This document shows positions 35,972-45,708 of a stretch of DNA of 64,000 bases, in pieces. Origin of the DNA: Mangrovicella endophytica. GTDB lineage: Bacteria > Pseudomonadota > Alphaproteobacteria > Rhizobiales > Rhizobiaceae. Numbering within the stretch: position 1 is the stretch's first letter; each line of letters opens with the position of its first letter. Where the stretch lies: NCBI RefSeq assembly GCF_002893625.1, contig NZ_PKMZ01000011.1, forward strand, positions 62,001 through 126,000, given 5' to 3'. The translations under genes and the position numbers were made by a program. Below the pieces are notes generated by a model. That model searched no databases and was not told the origin of the DNA. It saw nothing but the letters and a program-made list of their open reading frames with translations.

Positions 35972-37273
35972 GTGTCGCTCATTCGTATCGTCGGACGTCC
36001 GGCACCGGCTTTCCTCGTCCTGGCGACACTGAGCATCGCGCCGCTCGCCTCGGGCGAGGCAGCGTTGGCGCAGGAAAAGCCGGCGCCAGCCGCCGAGAGC
36101 CGCCTTCGCCTGCCTGCGGCGACCGTCGTGACGGCAAGCCAACGGACGATGACTGCGACGGCGCCGATCAACGGCTCGCTGGTGGCGCGAGAACGCGTCC
36201 TCGTCACTGCGCAGGTGACGGGCTACCGGATCACCGACGTCAGCGTCGAGGTGGGCGATCAGGTCAAGGCCGGCGACGTGCTCGTCCGGCTCGACCGCGC
36301 GCCGCTGGAAGCACAACTTGCCCAGGCCGAGGCGGCCGTCAGCGCCGCCGAAGCCGCCGCGCAGCAGGCGAACAGCCAGATCGCCGGCCAGCAGGCGACG
36401 CTCTCGCAAGCCGAGACGGCGCTGTCGCGGGCGAACAAGCTCCTGAGGAGCGGCGCCGGCACGCAGGCCACCGTCGATACGGCCGAGACCAACCTTGCCA
36501 ATGCGCAGGCTGCGCTGCAGGCCGGCCGCGATGCGCTCGCCAACGCGAATGCACAGATCGAGCAGGCGCGCGCCCGCCGCGACGACGCGGCGCTGCAGCT
36601 TTCGCGCACCGAGGTGCGCTCGCCCGTAGACGGCGTGATCGCGACACGTGCCGCCGACATCGGACAGATGGCGGGCGGCACGGCGGATCCGCTGTTTACC
36701 CTCATCCGCAATGGCGAGGTAGAGTTCGATGGTGACATCATCGAGACCGCCATCCCCGATGTGAAGCCGGGGCAGAAGGCCAGGCTCTACCCCTCGGGCT
36801 TCGCCGAATATCAGGGGACGGTGCGGCTCCTGTCGCCCTATGTCGATCCGCAGACTCGCCAGGGCACGGTGAAGATCTCCATCGCGGGCAATGACCGCCT
36901 GCCGATCGGTATCTTCGCCCGCGCCGTGGTGATCACCGCGGAGCGCAACGCCGTCGCCGTCCCCCTGTCCGCCGTCGTGCCCGGCCCGAAAAGCCAGACG
37001 GTGCAGGTGGTCGACAAGGAGGGCACCATCCACGTCAAGCCGGTGCGGACCGGCATCGTTGAGGGCGACTTCATCGAGATTGCCGAGGGCCTCTCCGCCG
37101 GCGAGACAGTGGTGGCGAAGTCCGGGCCGTTCTTCCGCGACGGCATGAAGATCCAGCCGGTTCCGGTGAAGCCTGCGTCGTCCGAGGCGACGCCGGGGCC
37201 GCAGGAGGTCAGCGCCAACACGCCCCAGTCGGCAGGCGCCGAAGCCTCGGCGGACGCGGGGACCGCGCAATGA
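35972..37273 (+). CDS. RND efflux periplasmic adaptor (HlyD/MFP family)
   Basis: A 433-residue membrane fusion protein that bridges the inner-membrane pump and an outer-membrane channel. It has an N-terminal signal (VSLIRIVGRPAPAFLVLATL) and the lipoyl half VLVTAQVTGYRITDVSVEVGD. A long alpha-hairpin rich in Ala/Gln follows (~105-205), then the second lipoyl half TEVRSPVDGVIATRAADIG, beta-barrel and membrane-proximal domains. GTG start with AGGGGA upstream; the open frame continues further up without support. The stop overlaps the pump gene by four bases. The outer-membrane partner is not in the window. Confidence 0.9.
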   Translation: MSLIRIVGRPAPAFLVLATLSIAPLASGEAALAQEKPAPAAESRLRLPAATVVTASQRTMTATAPINGSLVARERVLVTAQVTGYRITDVSVEVGDQVKAGDVLVRLDRAPLEAQLAQAEAAVSAAEAAAQQANSQIAGQQATLSQAETALSRANKLLRSGAGTQATVDTAETNLANAQAALQAGRDALANANAQIEQARARRDDAALQLSRTEVRSPVDGVIATRAADIGQMAGGTADPLFTLIRNGEVEFDGDIIETAIPDVKPGQKARLYPSGFAEYQGTVRLLSPYVDPQTRQGTVKISIAGNDRLPIGIFARAVVITAERNAVAVPLSAVVPGPKSQTVQVVDKEGTIHVKPVRTGIVEGDFIEIAEGLSAGETVVAKSGPFFRDGMKIQPVPVKPASSEATPGPQEVSANTPQSAGAEASADAGTAQ

Positions 37274-40200
37274 ACTTCTCGACCTGGTCGATCCGCCATC
37301 CGATTCCGCCGATCGCGATCTTCCTGGCGCTGGTCGCCGTCGGCATCGTCAGCTTTCTCCGGCTGCCGATCACGCTGTTCCCCAATGTCGACATCCCGAT
37401 CGTCAACGTGACGGTGACACAGGCGGGATCGGCCCCCTCGGAGATCATGACGCAGATCGGCCAGCCGGTCGAAAACGCCATCACCGGCGTCAACGGCGTC
37501 AAGCACATCACGACCATCGCCAACGACTCGACGTCGACGACGACGGTGGAGTTCAATCTCGAGATCGATCCGCAGCGTGCGCTGAACGACGTCAAGGATG
37601 CCGTGACGCGCATCCGCACCGATCTGCCGGGCGCGATCGAGGAGCCGATCGTCCAGCGCGTCGACGTTTCGGGCCTGCCGATCATGACCTATGCGGTCAC
37701 CGATCCCACCCTGTCGGTGGAGGAGCTGTCCTACTTCGTCGACGATTCGGTGCAGCGCGAGCTGCAGGGCCTCGCCTCGGTCGGCGAGGTGAACCGGATC
37801 GGCGGCATCGACGAGCAGATCAATGTCGACCTCGACCCCGATCGCCTCGCCTCGCTGGGCGTCACGGCGGCGGCGGTCAGCCAGCAGCTCTCGGCCACCA
37901 ACATCAATCTCGGCGGCGGCCGCGGCACGCTCGGAAGCCAGGAATTCTCCATCCGCGCCATCGGCTCGGCGCTCAGCGTCGGCGATCTCGCGGCCCTGCC
38001 GATCGCCATCCCCGGCGGCCGCTCGGTACGCCTCGACGCGCTCGGCACGGTCCGATCCGGCGGCGCCGAGATCCGCTCCTTTGCGACCTATGACGGCGAA
38101 CCGGTGGTCGCCTTCCAGATCGTGCGGGCGAGCGGCGGCTCGGATACGCAGGCGGCGGAGAACGTACGTAACGCCGTGCAGCGGCTGCAGACGGCCTATC
38201 CCAATGCCACCTTCACGCTGATCGACGATCTCAGCGCCTACACGTCCGGCAACTACGAGCAGACGATGGACACCCTCTACGAGGGCGCGGCGCTCGCCGT
38301 CATCGTGGTGTTCCTGTTCCTGTGGGACTGGCGCGCGACGCTGATCGCCGCCGTGGCGATGCCGTTGTCGGTGATCCCGACCTTCCTCGTGATGTCGGTG
38401 CTGGGCTTCTCGCTCAACCAGATCAGCCTGCTGGCGCTGACGCTCGTCACCGGCATCCTCGTCGACGACGCCATCGTCGAGATCGAGAACATCGAGCGCC
38501 ACATGGCAATGGGCCGCGATCCCTACCACGCTTCCATGGAGGCGGCGGAGGAGATCGGCCTCACCGTCATCGCGATCTCATCGACCATTGTCGCGGTGTT
38601 CACGCCGGTGTCCTTCATGTCCGGCATTGCCGGCCAGTACTTCAAGCAGTTCGGCCTCACGGTGGCGATCGCCGTCCTGTTCTCGCTGGCGGTGGCGCGG
38701 CTGATCACCCCGATGATGGCGGCCTACATGCTGCGCAACCGGCCGCACCACGGCGCGGTGAAGGACGGGCTCCTGATGCGCGGCTACCTGCGCATGCTTG
38801 CCTGGACGCTGCGCAACCGGGTGATCACGCTGGTCCTCGGCCTCAGCTTCTTTGCCGGCTCGATCTATTCCGCGACGCTGCTCGAGACGACCTTCATTCC
38901 CGTCATCGACAATGGCCGCTCGATCCTGTCTGTGGAGCTGCCGCCGGGTGCGCTGATCTCCGACAACGAAGACAAGATGCGTGAGATCGAGGAGCGGATG
39001 CATGGCATTCCCGAGATCGCCCATGTGCTCGTCAATGGCGGCAAGGCGGTGGGCGGCGGCACCACGGATCCCACCCGAGCCACAGTCAGCATCTTCTACA
39101 AGCCGCGCGAGGACCGCACGCGCACCAAGGCGCAGCTGGAAACCGCCCTTGAGGACGAGCTCGCCGCCATTCCCGACATCCGCACCTACTTTGCCGACGA
39201 CAACGGCCAGCGCGCCGTGTCGATTTCGGTGCTCGGCGACAGCCGGCAGAAGGCCGAGGCCTTCTCCAACGACCTGATCGCGGAGATCAACAAGCTCGGC
39301 AAGGTGAAGAACGTCACCAGCGGTGCCGCGCTGCAGCGGCCGGAGCTGCAGATCACCCCGCGCGCCGATGTCGCGGCCGAACTCGGCGTCACCGCCAACT
39401 CGCTGGCGCAGACGATCCGGGTCTCGACCATCGGCGACGTCGACGCCAATCTGGCCAAGTTCAACAAGGAGACGCGGCAGGTCCCGATCGTGGTGCGGTT
39501 CGAGGAGCGTGCGCGCAACGACCTGTCGCTCCTGCGCAACCAGAAGGTCGCGACATCCACGGGCGGCAGTGTGCCGCTCGGCGTCGTCGCGGATGTGAGG
39601 CTCGGGCAAGGCCCCTCGCAGCTCGAACGCTACGATCGGCGTGACCGGGTGACGGTCGGCGCCGACCTGCCGGCCGGTGCGCCGCTCGGCACCATCGTCG
39701 AGACCATCCAGACCTTGCCGGTGGTGAAGTCCGCGCCCCCCGGCGTCAGCATCCAGAACACCGGCGATGCCGAGGTGATGGGCGAGGTCTTCACCGGCTT
39801 TGCGCTCGCCATCGCGGCCGGCGTGCTGATGGTCTATGCCGTGCTGGTGCTGCTCTTCGGCAGCTTCATCACGCCGATCACCATCCTCCTGTCGCTGCCG
39901 CTGTCGATCGGCGGTGCCATCCTCGGCCTTTACCTTGCCGACGATGCGATCAGCCTGCCGGTCGTCATCGGCTTCCTGATGCTGATGGGCATCGTCACCA
40001 AGAACGCCATCATGCTGGTGGAATTTGCGGTGGCCCAGGAGGCGGCCGGCATGAAGCGGAGCGACGCGATCATCGACGCCGCCCACAAGCGGGCCCGGCC
40101 GATCATCATGACGACGATCGCTATGACGGCGGGCATGGTGCCCTCCGCCCTCGGCGTCGGCGAAGGCGGCGAGTTCCGCTCTCCGATGGCCGTGGCGGTG

Positions 40201-40380
40201 ATCGGTGGGCTCGTCGTCTCGACGCTGCTGTCGCTGGTATTCATCCCGACGCTGCACAGCCTGATTGAAGGCGCCAAGACGCGGATCCGACGGCTGCTGA
40301 CCTTCGCCTTCAACAGCCCTGTGGCAGCGCCCGACGGTCACGCCCCGGCGCCTGCACCGCGCGGGACGCCGGCGGAATAA
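37270..40380 (+). CDS. RND efflux pump, AcrB/MexB/CusA-like inner-membrane subunit
   Basis: A 1036-residue resistance-nodulation-division transporter using the proton gradient. The start MNFSTWSIRHPIPPIAIFLALVAVGI gives helix 1; two large periplasmic loops (~35-335 and ~560-860) separate helices 1-2 and 7-8. GILVDDAIVEIENIERHM in helix 4 carries the Asp pair for proton relay. GIVTKNAIMLVEFA lies in helix 10. It resembles HAE-1-type multidrug pumps more than metal pumps. Substrate unknown. Confidence 0.92.
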   Translation: MNFSTWSIRHPIPPIAIFLALVAVGIVSFLRLPITLFPNVDIPIVNVTVTQAGSAPSEIMTQIGQPVENAITGVNGVKHITTIANDSTSTTTVEFNLEIDPQRALNDVKDAVTRIRTDLPGAIEEPIVQRVDVSGLPIMTYAVTDPTLSVEELSYFVDDSVQRELQGLASVGEVNRIGGIDEQINVDLDPDRLASLGVTAAAVSQQLSATNINLGGGRGTLGSQEFSIRAIGSALSVGDLAALPIAIPGGRSVRLDALGTVRSGGAEIRSFATYDGEPVVAFQIVRASGGSDTQAAENVRNAVQRLQTAYPNATFTLIDDLSAYTSGNYEQTMDTLYEGAALAVIVVFLFLWDWRATLIAAVAMPLSVIPTFLVMSVLGFSLNQISLLALTLVTGILVDDAIVEIENIERHMAMGRDPYHASMEAAEEIGLTVIAISSTIVAVFTPVSFMSGIAGQYFKQFGLTVAIAVLFSLAVARLITPMMAAYMLRNRPHHGAVKDGLLMRGYLRMLAWTLRNRVITLVLGLSFFAGSIYSATLLETTFIPVIDNGRSILSVELPPGALISDNEDKMREIEERMHGIPEIAHVLVNGGKAVGGGTTDPTRATVSIFYKPREDRTRTKAQLETALEDELAAIPDIRTYFADDNGQRAVSISVLGDSRQKAEAFSNDLIAEINKLGKVKNVTSGAALQRPELQITPRADVAAELGVTANSLAQTIRVSTIGDVDANLAKFNKETRQVPIVVRFEERARNDLSLLRNQKVATSTGGSVPLGVVADVRLGQGPSQLERYDRRDRVTVGADLPAGAPLGTIVETIQTLPVVKSAPPGVSIQNTGDAEVMGEVFTGFALAIAAGVLMVYAVLVLLFGSFITPITILLSLPLSIGGAILGLYLADDAISLPVVIGFLMLMGIVTKNAIMLVEFAVAQEAAGMKRSDAIIDAAHKRARPIIMTTIAMTAGMVPSALGVGEGGEFRSPMAVAVIGGLVVSTLLSLVFIPTLHSLIEGAKTRIRRLLTFAFNSPVAAPDGHAPAPAPRGTPAE

Positions 40381-40442
40381 CCGCCGCCCCCCCCGATGCG
40401 GCTGTCGATGCTGATCATCAAGCCGCAGCGGCAGGTGCAGGT

Positions 40443-41462
40443 TCACTCCTTGTTGGAGACGCCGGCCTGCTCAAAGGTGGCCATGCCGGTGTGGCAGACG
40501 GCGGCAGCCTTGACGATGCCGGCCGCAAGCGCCGCACCGGTGCCTTCGCCGAGACGCATGCCGAGTGCCAGGAGCGGCACCTTGCCCATCCGCTCCAGCG
40601 CCTTCATGTGGCCGGGCTCGGCCGAGACGTGGCCGAACAGGCAGTGGTCGAGCGCCGAGGGCTCGGCCGCCTGCAGCACCGCCGCAGCGGCCGTTGCGAC
40701 ATAGCCGTCGACGATCACCGGCACGCGCTGCATGCGGGCGGCGAGGATGGCGCCGGCCATGGCCGCGACTTCGCGGCCGCCGAGGCGCCGCAGCACCTCC
40801 AGCGGATCGCCAAGATGCGACCGGTGCAGCTCCAGCGCCTGCTCGATGACACGCGTCTTCAGCGCCATACCCTCCGCACCATGGCCGGTGCCGGGCCCGA
40901 CCCAGTCGCGCACGGGGCCGCCGAACAGGGCCGCGAAGATCGCCGCGGCGATCGTGGTGTTGCCGATGCCCATCTCGCCGATGCAGAGGAGGTCCGGCTC
41001 GCCGGCCAGCACCTCCATGCCGAAGGCCATGGTGGCGGCACAGCCGCGCTCGTCCATCGCGGCATCCTCGGAAATGTCCTCGGTCGGCACTTCCAGCGCG
41101 AGGTCGAACACCTTGAGGCCTAGATCGTAGGCCGCGCAGATCTGGTTGATCGCGGCACCGCCGGCCGCGAAGTTCGCCACCATCTGCGCCGTGACCTCCG
41201 GTGGATAGGCGGAGATACCCTTGGCCGCGACGCCGTGATTGCCGGCGAAGACTGCCACCAGCGGACGGGTCACCGCCGGCGCGCGGCCCTGCCAGGCGGC
41301 GAGCCACTCCGACAGCTCCTCGAGCCGGCCGAGCGCGCCTGGCGGCTTGGTCAGCAGCCCTTCGCGCGAGCGCTTGGCCTGCACGGCGGCGGCATCGGGA
41401 CCGGGCATGGTTGCCAGCAGCCGGCGGATGTCGTCGAAGGGCAATCCGGTGGTGGACATCAT
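40443..41462 (-). CDS. cobT: Nicotinate-nucleotide--dimethylbenzimidazole phosphoribosyltransferase
   Basis: Makes alpha-ribazole phosphate from nicotinate mononucleotide and dimethylbenzimidazole for the lower loop of cobalamin (called CobU in Pseudomonas denitrificans). The 339-residue protein contains VFAGNHGVAAKGISAYPPEVT, GIGNTTIAAAIFAA and, near the C-terminus, LGMRLGEGTGAALA, whose Glu is the catalytic base in the family. It is divergent from cobS with only about 75 bases between the two starts. Confidence 0.95.
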   Translation of the reverse strand: MMSTTGLPFDDIRRLLATMPGPDAAAVQAKRSREGLLTKPPGALGRLEELSEWLAAWQGRAPAVTRPLVAVFAGNHGVAAKGISAYPPEVTAQMVANFAAGGAAINQICAAYDLGLKVFDLALEVPTEDISEDAAMDERGCAATMAFGMEVLAGEPDLLCIGEMGIGNTTIAAAIFAALFGGPVRDWVGPGTGHGAEGMALKTRVIEQALELHRSHLGDPLEVLRRLGGREVAAMAGAILAARMQRVPVIVDGYVATAAAAVLQAAEPSALDHCLFGHVSAEPGHMKALERMGKVPLLALGMRLGEGTGAALAAGIVKAAAVCHTGMATFEQAGVSNKE

Positions 41463-41536
41463 TGGCTCCGTTCGTGTCTATCGTGGCGCTTCTTAGAGGG
41501 ACCTGCGCCCTCGACGCCAGAGACGGCGAGGGATGG

Positions 41537-42310
41537 ATGATCGATATCGCCGCGGCAACCCTGCGCAGCCTGGCCTTCCTGACGCGACTGCCGCCGGTCG
41601 GCCGCGCCTTCACCGGCAACCATCCGCTGGGGGACGATGCCCATGCCTTTCCGATCGCCGGGCTGATCGCGGCCCTGCCGGCGGCAATCACCGTCGCGGC
41701 GGTCGCGGCCGTCGGCCTGTCACCTCTCGTCGCGGCGACGCTCTCGATCGCGGTGCTGGTCCTCACCACCGGTGCGCTGCACGAGGACGGGCTCGGCGAC
41801 GTCGCCGACGGGCTCGGCGGCCACCATGAACGCGAGCGGGCGCTCGTCATCATGAAGGACAGCCGGATCGGCAGCTATGGCGCCCTGGCGCTGATCTTAT
41901 CGATCGGGCTCAGGATCGGGCTTACCGCCGAGATCGCCGGGCGCTCCCATGAGGCGGCAGCGCTGGCGGTGCTCGCCGCAGCAGCGGCCAGCCGCGGCGC
42001 AATGGGCTGGCTGTGGGCAAGCCTGCCCTCCGCCGACATCGGTGGGCTAGCCGACCGTGTCGGCCAGCCGAGCCGGCGCACCGGCGGGCTCGGGCTTGGC
42101 CTCGGCGCGGCGATCCTCGCGGTGCTCGGATACGCTGCGGCCGCTGCTCTCGGCGTGGTTCTGCCGATCCTTTTTGGCGGCATCGCGACGTTTCTCTTCC
42201 GCGCCTTCGTCAAGCGCCGGCTCGGCGGCCAGACCGGCGACTGCCTCGGCGCTTGCCAGCAGTTATGCGAGATCGCGATCCTGCTCGGTCTTGCCGTCGC
42301 GCTTGCCTGA
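41537..42310 (+). CDS. cobS: Adenosylcobinamide-GDP ribazoletransferase (cobalamin synthase)
   Basis: Joins adenosylcobinamide-GDP with alpha-ribazole (phosphate) to give (phospho)cobalamin; named CobV in P. denitrificans. The 257-residue polytopic membrane protein has the family's metal-binding acidic motif ALHEDGLGDVADGLGG (~74-89), followed by IMKDSRIGSYGALAL. The chosen ATG reads MIDIAAATLRSLAFLTRLP. The long frame upstream is a shadow of cobT. It converges with cobD. Confidence 0.93.
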   Translation: MIDIAAATLRSLAFLTRLPPVGRAFTGNHPLGDDAHAFPIAGLIAALPAAITVAAVAAVGLSPLVAATLSIAVLVLTTGALHEDGLGDVADGLGGHHERERALVIMKDSRIGSYGALALILSIGLRIGLTAEIAGRSHEAAALAVLAAAAASRGAMGWLWASLPSADIGGLADRVGQPSRRTGGLGLGLGAAILAVLGYAAAAALGVVLPILFGGIATFLFRAFVKRRLGGQTGDCLGACQQLCEIAILLGLAVALA

Positions 42311-42318
42311 CATGGCGT

Positions 42319-43308
42319 TCAGCGGGTGACGAGAAGCCCGAGACACAGCACCAGCACAGCGGTTGAGAGCGCCAGGAACAGGCCATCGGCGAGGCGGAGC
42401 GCGGCCGCAATATCCGCGGGCTCTGCCTCCCGGCGCCCGTCGGGATTCAGCATCGGTGCGGACACCTCCAGCTCGCCATAGCGGCGCGGCCCGCCCAGAG
42501 AGAGGCCGAGGGCGCCGGCCATCGCCGCCTCGGGCCAGCCGGCATTGGGAGAGCGGTGGGACGGCGCATCGCGGCGCGCGACGGCCAGTGCGTAGCGTCC
42601 CGCCGTGGCTCCACGCTCCAGTCCTGCAACAAGGGCGATCAGCAGCGCCGTCAGCCGGGCGGGGACGAGGTTGGCGGCATCGTCGAGCCGCGCCGCCGCC
42701 CAGCCATAGGCGCGGTAGCGCTCGTTCATGTGCCCGATCATCGAGTCCGCCGTATTGAGCGCCTTATAGGCAAAGAGGCCCGGCAGTCCGGCAAGGAGGA
42801 ACCAGAACCACGGCGCGACAATGCCATCCGAGGCGTTCTCGGCGAGGCTCTCGATCGCGGCGCGGCAGACGCCGGCCTCGTCCAGCTGTTCCGGATCGCG
42901 CCCGACGATCATCGACACGGTGCGGCGCCCGGCGGCGAGCCCGCCCGAGCGCAATGCCGCGTCGACGGCCGCGACGTGATTAAGGAGGCTTTTCTGCGCC
43001 AGGAACACAGCGAGGATCACCGCCTCGGGCAGGATGGCGAAGCGGCCGAGAGCGGCGGCGAACAGCGCCTGTAGCGCCAGTCCTGCGAGAATGGCGCCGA
43101 AGAGCAGCAGTGCGACCGCCAGGGCGCCGTTGCGGCGGCGTGTGGCGAAGGGCAGCGCCGGCCGGTTGCCGCGTCGCTCCAGCGATGTGATGGCGCCGCC
43201 GATCAGCACCACCGGATGCGGCAGGCGCCGCCACAGCCACGGCGGATCGCCGATAAGGCGATCGAGCAGCGATCCGATGAGCAGCGTCGCGATGTGACCG
43301 GTCAGCAC
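42319..43308 (-). CDS. cobD: Adenosylcobinamide-phosphate synthase
   Basis: Attaches aminopropanol (phosphate) to adenosylcobyric acid; equals CbiB of Salmonella. The 329-residue membrane protein shows the CbiB pattern: LLDRLIGDPPWLWRRLPHPVVLIG at the N-terminus, then SLAENASDGIVAPWFWFLLAG and ALNTADSMIGHMNERYRAYG. The GTG just after the cobC stop gives the correct N-terminus; the frame upstream lacks family similarity. Last gene of cobB-cobC-cobD. Confidence 0.93.
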   Translation of the reverse strand: MLTGHIATLLIGSLLDRLIGDPPWLWRRLPHPVVLIGGAITSLERRGNRPALPFATRRRNGALAVALLLFGAILAGLALQALFAAALGRFAILPEAVILAVFLAQKSLLNHVAAVDAALRSGGLAAGRRTVSMIVGRDPEQLDEAGVCRAAIESLAENASDGIVAPWFWFLLAGLPGLFAYKALNTADSMIGHMNERYRAYGWAAARLDDAANLVPARLTALLIALVAGLERGATAGRYALAVARRDAPSHRSPNAGWPEAAMAGALGLSLGGPRRYGELEVSAPMLNPDGRREAEPADIAAALRLADGLFLALSTAVLVLCLGLLVTR

Positions 43309-43310
43309 GA

Positions 43311-44336
43311 TCAGCGTCCCCGGCTGAGCTCGGTCAGGCTGTCTTGCAGTGCCGCGCTCAGCCGCTCCGCAGCCGCCGCGTCGGCCGGGTTGCCGAGGCG
43401 CAGCCAGTCCGGCTGGTCCGTGAAAGGGCGCGTCAGGATGTGACGGCGGCACAGCGCCTCAAACAGCGCGCCGGCTCGGGCATGCCGGACGAGCTGGAAC
43501 AACGTCGTGCCGCCGACGCGCTCCAGCCCTGCCCGCTCCAACACCGCGGCGAGTGCGCCGCTCTGACGATCAAGCGACTGCCGCACGGTGGCGGCGACGC
43601 TCTCGTCCAGCATGGCTTTGGCGATCGCCAGTGCCGGCCCCGAGACCGCCCAAGGGCCGAAGCGGGATGCGAGCCTGGCGGCAAGATCCGGCTCAGTCAG
43701 CGCAAAACCGAGGCGGAGGCCCGCAAGACCGAAGAACTTGCCGAAGGAGCGATAGACGAGAAGGCCAGGACGCCCCGCCTCGCCGGCGAGGCTTTCGCCG
43801 GGATCGGGATCGATGAAGGCCTCGTCCACGATCAGAAGGCCGTCGCGGACCGCCATTTCGTCCCGCAGGCGCAGCAGCGCCGTTCGTTTGTAGGAGCGGC
43901 CGTCGGGGTTGTTCGGATTGACCACGACGAGGATGCGAGTACCCGCATCGAGGTCGTCCAGTGTTGCCATGCGCCGGACATCGTGACCAGCGGCGCAAAA
44001 GCCGCCGGCATGCTCCGCATAGGTCGGTGAGACGACGGCGACGCGCGTCGGCGCGAAGAGATGCGGCAAAGTTGAGATCAGCGCCTGCGTGCCCGGCGCC
44101 GCGACGATCGCATCGGCCTGCGTGACGCCGTAGAAGCGCCGCGCCGCGCTCAGTGCCTCGTCTTCCAGGCCGGCATCGGGCAGGCGCGTCCAAAGCTCCG
44201 GCGCAAGCTCCGGCAGTGGCGGCGGAACCGGATTGATGCCGGTGGAGAGATCGAGCCAATCCTCTCGCCGGCCGCCATAGCGAGCGATGGCCGCATCCAG
44301 TGCGCCGCCGTGCCGGTGAGCTTCGGTCGCGCTCAT
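43311..44336 (-). CDS. cobC: Threonine-phosphate decarboxylase
   Basis: A PLP enzyme producing (R)-1-aminopropan-2-ol phosphate from threonine phosphate for the nucleotide loop. The 341-residue protein has the histidinol-phosphate aminotransferase-like fold: DLSTGINPVPPPLPEL near the N-terminus, VVNPNNPDGRSYKR, and the PLP-Lys motif YRSFGKFFGLAGLRLGF (Lys ~200). HisC is the structural alternative, but the DLSTGINP opening and neighbours indicate CobC. Overlaps cobB by four bases. Confidence 0.93.
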   Translation of the reverse strand: MSATEAHRHGGALDAAIARYGGRREDWLDLSTGINPVPPPLPELAPELWTRLPDAGLEDEALSAARRFYGVTQADAIVAAPGTQALISTLPHLFAPTRVAVVSPTYAEHAGGFCAAGHDVRRMATLDDLDAGTRILVVVNPNNPDGRSYKRTALLRLRDEMAVRDGLLIVDEAFIDPDPGESLAGEAGRPGLLVYRSFGKFFGLAGLRLGFALTEPDLAARLASRFGPWAVSGPALAIAKAMLDESVAATVRQSLDRQSGALAAVLERAGLERVGGTTLFQLVRHARAGALFEALCRRHILTRPFTDQPDWLRLGNPADAAAAERLSAALQDSLTELSRGR

Positions 44337-45655
44337 GCCCGGTCAATCAGGTGCATGAAGGAGCCGGCGACCCGGCCGCGGCGCAGGCCCTGCGGCCCCT
44401 GCGCCTCGCCACGTGCATCGGTCACCACCGGGAACAGCGGCTCGCCAGGCCCTTCACGGACGACTGTCGCATAGTGGAATTCGTGTGCGGTCAATGTCCC
44501 TTGCCAATGCGGTCCGGCGGCCTCGACCCGGCGATAGCCGAGATGGCGACGGCGGGTGCGGAAGCTCGTCGCCACCGGCAGCAGGCCGAGCATGGCGTGA
44601 GTCGCCCCGTCAGCGTCCTCCAGCGTCTCACCCAGCACCATGTAGCCGCCGCACTCCCCGCAGACGGCCGCATCGCGTGCCGCGGCAGCGTTGAGGCCGG
44701 CGCGGAAGCTCTCTGCGGCCGCCAGCCTGCCGGCATGCAGCTCGGGGTAGCCCCCCGGCAGGTAGACGGCCGCTGCCGAGGGTTCGGGCGCTTCGTCGGC
44801 AAGCGGCGAGAAGAAGGTGAGCTCGGCGCCGGCCCGTCGCCAGCCGTCGAGCAGATGCGGGTAGGCGAAGGCGAATGCGGCATCGCGTGCAACGGCGATG
44901 CGCTGACCGAGCGGCGGCAGCGGTGCGGGACGTTCGATCGTCGCGACTGCTGAGGGACGATCAGCAGCCGGACGTGCCAGTGCCTTGAGCGCCTCGATAT
45001 CGCACCCCGCCTCGATCCAGTCCGCCGCCCGTTCCAGAAACGCCTCGAGTTCCGGATGCTCGCCGGCCTGGACGAGGCCGAGATGGCGCGACGGGATGTC
45101 GAGCGTGGGCAGCGCCGGCAGCGCGCCGAGCACGGGGGTGCCGATCGGCGCCAGCGCCTCGCGCAGCAGCGCCTCGTGGCGCGGCGAACCGACGCGGTTG
45201 AGGATGACGCCGGCAAGTCGAAGATTGGATCGGAACCGATCGAAGCCGCTGACCAGCGCGGAGATGGAGTGGGACTGGCGGGCGCAGTCGACCACCAGCA
45301 CCACGGCAAGATCGAGGGTGGTGGCAAGATCGGCCGCCGAGCCGGTGCCGTCGGCCGCGCCGTCGAACAGCCCCATCATCGCTTCCACCACGAAGGCCTC
45401 GGCCTTGTCGCAGGAGTCGGCAGCGAGCGCCGCGAGCAGGCTCGGGCGCATCGCCCAGGGATCGAGGTTGATACAGGCGCTGCCGCTCGCCGCGGCGTGG
45501 AAGGCGGAATCAATATAGTCCGGGCCTGCCTTGGCCGAGGCCACGGTGACGCCGCGGCGCGTCAAGCGGCGCGTCAACGCGCGCAGGAGCGCCAGCGTCA
45601 CCGTGGTCTTGCCGGCGCCGGAGGACGGCGCGGCGATCAGGAGGCCGCCGCTCAT
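44333..45655 (-). CDS. cobB: Cobyrinic acid a,c-diamide synthase
   Basis: Amidates the a and c side chains of (hydrogeno)byrinic acid with glutamine and ATP. The 440-residue protein combines a dethiobiotin-synthetase-like domain (LIAAPSSGAGKTTVTLALLRAL, P-loop) with a C-terminal glutamine amidotransferase domain, whose Cys lies in AVCGECGGYMVLGETL. The long-route enzymes CobB and CbiA share this architecture; whether the substrate holds cobalt depends on the route used here. First gene of cobB-cobC-cobD, divergent from cbiD. Confidence 0.94.
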   Translation of the reverse strand: MSGGLLIAAPSSGAGKTTVTLALLRALTRRLTRRGVTVASAKAGPDYIDSAFHAAASGSACINLDPWAMRPSLLAALAADSCDKAEAFVVEAMMGLFDGAADGTGSAADLATTLDLAVVLVVDCARQSHSISALVSGFDRFRSNLRLAGVILNRVGSPRHEALLREALAPIGTPVLGALPALPTLDIPSRHLGLVQAGEHPELEAFLERAADWIEAGCDIEALKALARPAADRPSAVATIERPAPLPPLGQRIAVARDAAFAFAYPHLLDGWRRAGAELTFFSPLADEAPEPSAAAVYLPGGYPELHAGRLAAAESFRAGLNAAAARDAAVCGECGGYMVLGETLEDADGATHAMLGLLPVATSFRTRRRHLGYRRVEAAGPHWQGTLTAHEFHYATVVREGPGEPLFPVVTDARGEAQGPQGLRRGRVAGSFMHLIDRA

Positions 45656-45708
45656 ACGGCAGCGCTCACGTGCTTTCGCCCACCGCAGCAGGCTTCTATA
45701 AGCCGCGC

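Noticed and set aside
40381-40442. A TGCGGCT/AGCCGCA inverted repeat between the RND pump and cobT as a terminator
   Set aside because: The loop is long (about 18 bases), the arms are short and no T-run follows, so it was not listed as a feature.
38578-40446. A 622-codon antisense frame over the RND pump gene
   Set aside because: Composition is Arg/Asp/His-rich with no family features, as expected of a reverse frame in GC-rich coding DNA. The pump gene on the other strand is unambiguous.
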